DNA from: an uncultured Chloroflexota bacterium
GTDB taxonomy: Bacteria > Chloroflexota > Limnocylindria > Limnocylindrales > CSP1-4
Direction: 5' to 3'
Length of the DNA: 7,053 nucleotides
Assembly: GCA_903924005.1 (NCBI GenBank)
Contig: CAIXZV010000450.1
Coordinates: 1 to 7,053 of the forward strand
In this document: positions 5,727 to 7,053 of the stretch, in pieces
Layout: each line of letters begins with the position of its first letter
How positions within the stretch are numbered: the first letter of the stretch is position 1
The notes under the pieces: generated by a model
Seen by the model: only the letters and a program-made list of their open reading frames with translations
Told to the model about the DNA's origin: nothing
Database searches by the model: none
Translations under genes and position numbers: made by a program

Positions 5727-5796
5727 CCGGAATCTGCCCCCGCGGAGCACCCCGCGCCGGTGCCCCAGCCAGACCGCCCAAACCGCCCCGCCCGGC

Positions 5797-5802
5797 TACC
5801 AT
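5797..5802 (+). promoter_or_regulatory. Likely -10 element of dnaE, near-leaderless transcript
   Basis: TACCAT fits the TANNNT -10 pattern and ends 9 bases before the GTG start of dnaE. Transcription would then begin at or within a few bases of the start codon. No SD is visible before GTG 5812, which agrees with a leaderless or near-leaderless mRNA, common in high-GC Actinomycetota and Deinococcota. No -35 match was found at the normal distance. Confidence 0.4.
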
Positions 5803-5811
5803 GGACGTCCC

Positions 5812-7053
5812 GTGACCATCGCCCCGAACGACTTCGTCCACCTCCACACCCACTCCGAGTTCAGCCTGCTCGACGGGCTGGGCCGGATCACGGACCTCGT
5901 GGACACGTCGGTCAAGCACGGCTTCGACAGCCTCGCCGTCACCGATCACGGCGCCCTCTACGGCAGCGTCGCGTTCTACCAGGCGGCCACCAAGGCGGGC
6001 ATCAAGCCGATCATCGGCGTGGAGACCTACGTGGCCCGCCGGGCGATGCGCGACAGGGAGGGCAAGGCGGACGCCCAGCCTTTCCACCTGGTGCTGCTGG
6101 CCACCGACATGACCGGATACCAGAACCTGTGCCGCCTGGTCACCGACGCCCACATCGACGGCTTCTACTACAAGCCTCGCATCGACCGCGAGCTGCTGGC
6201 CAAGCATTCGGCCGGTCTTGTTGGCCTGAGCGCCTGTCTTGGCGGCGAGATCCCGCGGGCGCTGGAGACCGAAGACTGGGAGCTCGCCCGCAAGCTGGCC
6301 GGCGAGTATGGCGACATCTTCGGCAAGGATCGCTTCTACCTGGAGCTCCAGGACCACGGCATGGCGGAGCAGCGCCGCCTCAACGAGCAGCTCCTTCGGC
6401 TGGCGCCGGAGACCGGGCTGCCGCTGATCGCCACCAACGATCTCCACTACGTGCACAAGGCGCAGCACGAGGCGCACGACGTCTTGCTCTGCGTGGGCAC
6501 CGGCAACAACCTCGATACGCCCAACCGGATGCGCTTTGAGGGCGAGGACCACTACCTCAAGACCGCCGCCGAGATGCTGCGGCTCTTCCCGGACCAGCGC
6601 GACGCCATCCTCAACACGCGGCGCGTGGCCGAGATGTGCGACCTCAAGCTGCCGCTCAACGAGCTGCGCATCCCGCACTTCCCGGTGCCCGACGGCGAGA
6701 CCGTGGAGACGTGGCTCCGCAAAGAGTGCGCGATCGGCATGGCGCGCCGCTACGGCACGGTCACGCCTGAGCTGCAGGCGCGGCTTGACTACGAGCTGGG
6801 CGTCATCCTCAAGATGGGGTACGCGGGCTACTTCCTCATCGTGGCGGACTTCGTCAACTACGCGAAGTCCCAGGGCATCGCCACATCCTGCCGAGGCTCG
6901 GCGCCGGGCTCCATCGTCACGTACACCCTGGGCATCACGCCGGTTGACCCGCTCCACTACGGCTTGCCGTTTGAGCGCTTCCTCAACCCGGACCGCGTGA
7001 CGATGCCCGATATCGACATCGACTTTGAGGACGAGCGGCGCGACGAGGTCATC
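5812..7053 (+). CDS. dnaE: DNA polymerase III alpha subunit, N-terminal part (3' end outside window)
   Basis: This is the replicative polymerase catalytic subunit, which extends DNA within the polymerase III holoenzyme at the fork. The window holds 414 codons of a protein usually about 1,100-1,200 residues long. The PHP domain fills about residues 1-270: HLHTHSEFSLLDG (8-22), TDHGALYG (44-51), GVETY (69-73), FHLVLLA, SACLGGEI, then TNDLHY (208-213). Polymerase palm motifs follow: MGYAGYFLIVADFV, the CRGSAPGSIVTYTLGIT loop, FERFLNPDR, then MPDIDIDF with Asp400 and Asp402 in the place of the E. coli catalytic Asp401/Asp403. The start is GTG 5812, from the usual distance to the first PHP motif; no clear SD precedes it. 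The ATG at 5801 is out of frame and hits a stop at 5813-5815. The gene diverges from the protease gene across 174 bases. The frame is open to the window end. Confidence 0.97.
   Translation, partial: MTIAPNDFVHLHTHSEFSLLDGLGRITDLVDTSVKHGFDSLAVTDHGALYGSVAFYQAATKAGIKPIIGVETYVARRAMRDREGKADAQPFHLVLLATDMTGYQNLCRLVTDAHIDGFYYKPRIDRELLAKHSAGLVGLSACLGGEIPRALETEDWELARKLAGEYGDIFGKDRFYLELQDHGMAEQRRLNEQLLRLAPETGLPLIATNDLHYVHKAQHEAHDVLLCVGTGNNLDTPNRMRFEGEDHYLKTAAEMLRLFPDQRDAILNTRRVAEMCDLKLPLNELRIPHFPVPDGETVETWLRKECAIGMARRYGTVTPELQARLDYELGVILKMGYAGYFLIVADFVNYAKSQGIATSCRGSAPGSIVTYTLGITPVDPLHYGLPFERFLNPDRVTMPDIDIDFEDERRDEVI

Noticed and set aside
5613..6539. 308-codon plus-strand frame
   Set aside because: It is out of frame with dnaE over most of its length; its translation is Arg/Pro-rich and has no domain.
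5638..6957. Long open frame on the minus strand continuing upstream of the protease gene, antisense to dnaE
   Set aside because: It runs opposite the unmistakable dnaE frame, and its translation is low-complexity Val/Arg/Ala/Gly-rich with no domain. High GC leaves antisense frames open.
1..7053. CRISPR arrays, tRNA or rRNA genes, insertion sequences, attachment sites
   Set aside because: Looked for and not seen: no spaced direct repeats, no transposase or integrase frame, and no cloverleaf or rRNA-like stretch.

Overview
The window is a GC-rich stretch of bacterial chromosome. It starts in the end of an arginine deiminase gene and stops partway into dnaE, the DNA polymerase III alpha subunit. 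Between them lie five genes for exported proteins. Three features point to a high-GC Chloroflexota or Actinomycetota lineage: the frequent GTG starts behind strong GGAGG sites, the low-complexity Thr/Pro/Ala tethers on the lipoproteins, and the DnaE wording around the polymerase active site (a CRGSAPGS loop, then PDIDIDFEDERRDEVI). I lean to Chloroflexota, from memory of the DnaE motif rather than any search.

Layout: 1-419 (+) is the C-terminal third of arginine deiminase with its catalytic Cys. It converges, with a gap of only 13 bases, on a 574-residue lipoprotein of unknown function (433-2157, -). A 248-base divergent spacer follows, holding a possible leader in which an upstream segment could pair with the ribosome-binding site of the next gene. 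Then come three (+) genes, each with its own Shine-Dalgarno site and separated by about 190-200 bases: a small secreted protein (2406-2924), a DUF3558-like lipoprotein (3126-3713) and a 291-residue lipoprotein (3901-4776). A GC-rich hairpin lies between the last of these and a convergent, membrane-anchored trypsin-like serine protease (4834-5637, -). The protease and dnaE (5812 onward, +) diverge from a 174-base spacer that holds a perfect high-GC DnaA box, a 9+9 inverted repeat and a likely -10 element very close to the dnaE start.

The housekeeping genes at the two ends are secure. The five genes between them all encode proteins that leave the cytoplasm: three lipoproteins, one Sec-secreted protein and one signal-anchored protease. 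Their spacing and orientations indicate separate transcription units rather than one operon, so a shared function is not shown. I found no mobile element, CRISPR array, tRNA, rRNA or broken gene. No gene-free stretch exceeds 300 bases. The best leads are the dnaE upstream region, the possible SD-sequestering leader before 2406, and the nested inverted repeats over the promoter at 3749-3798.
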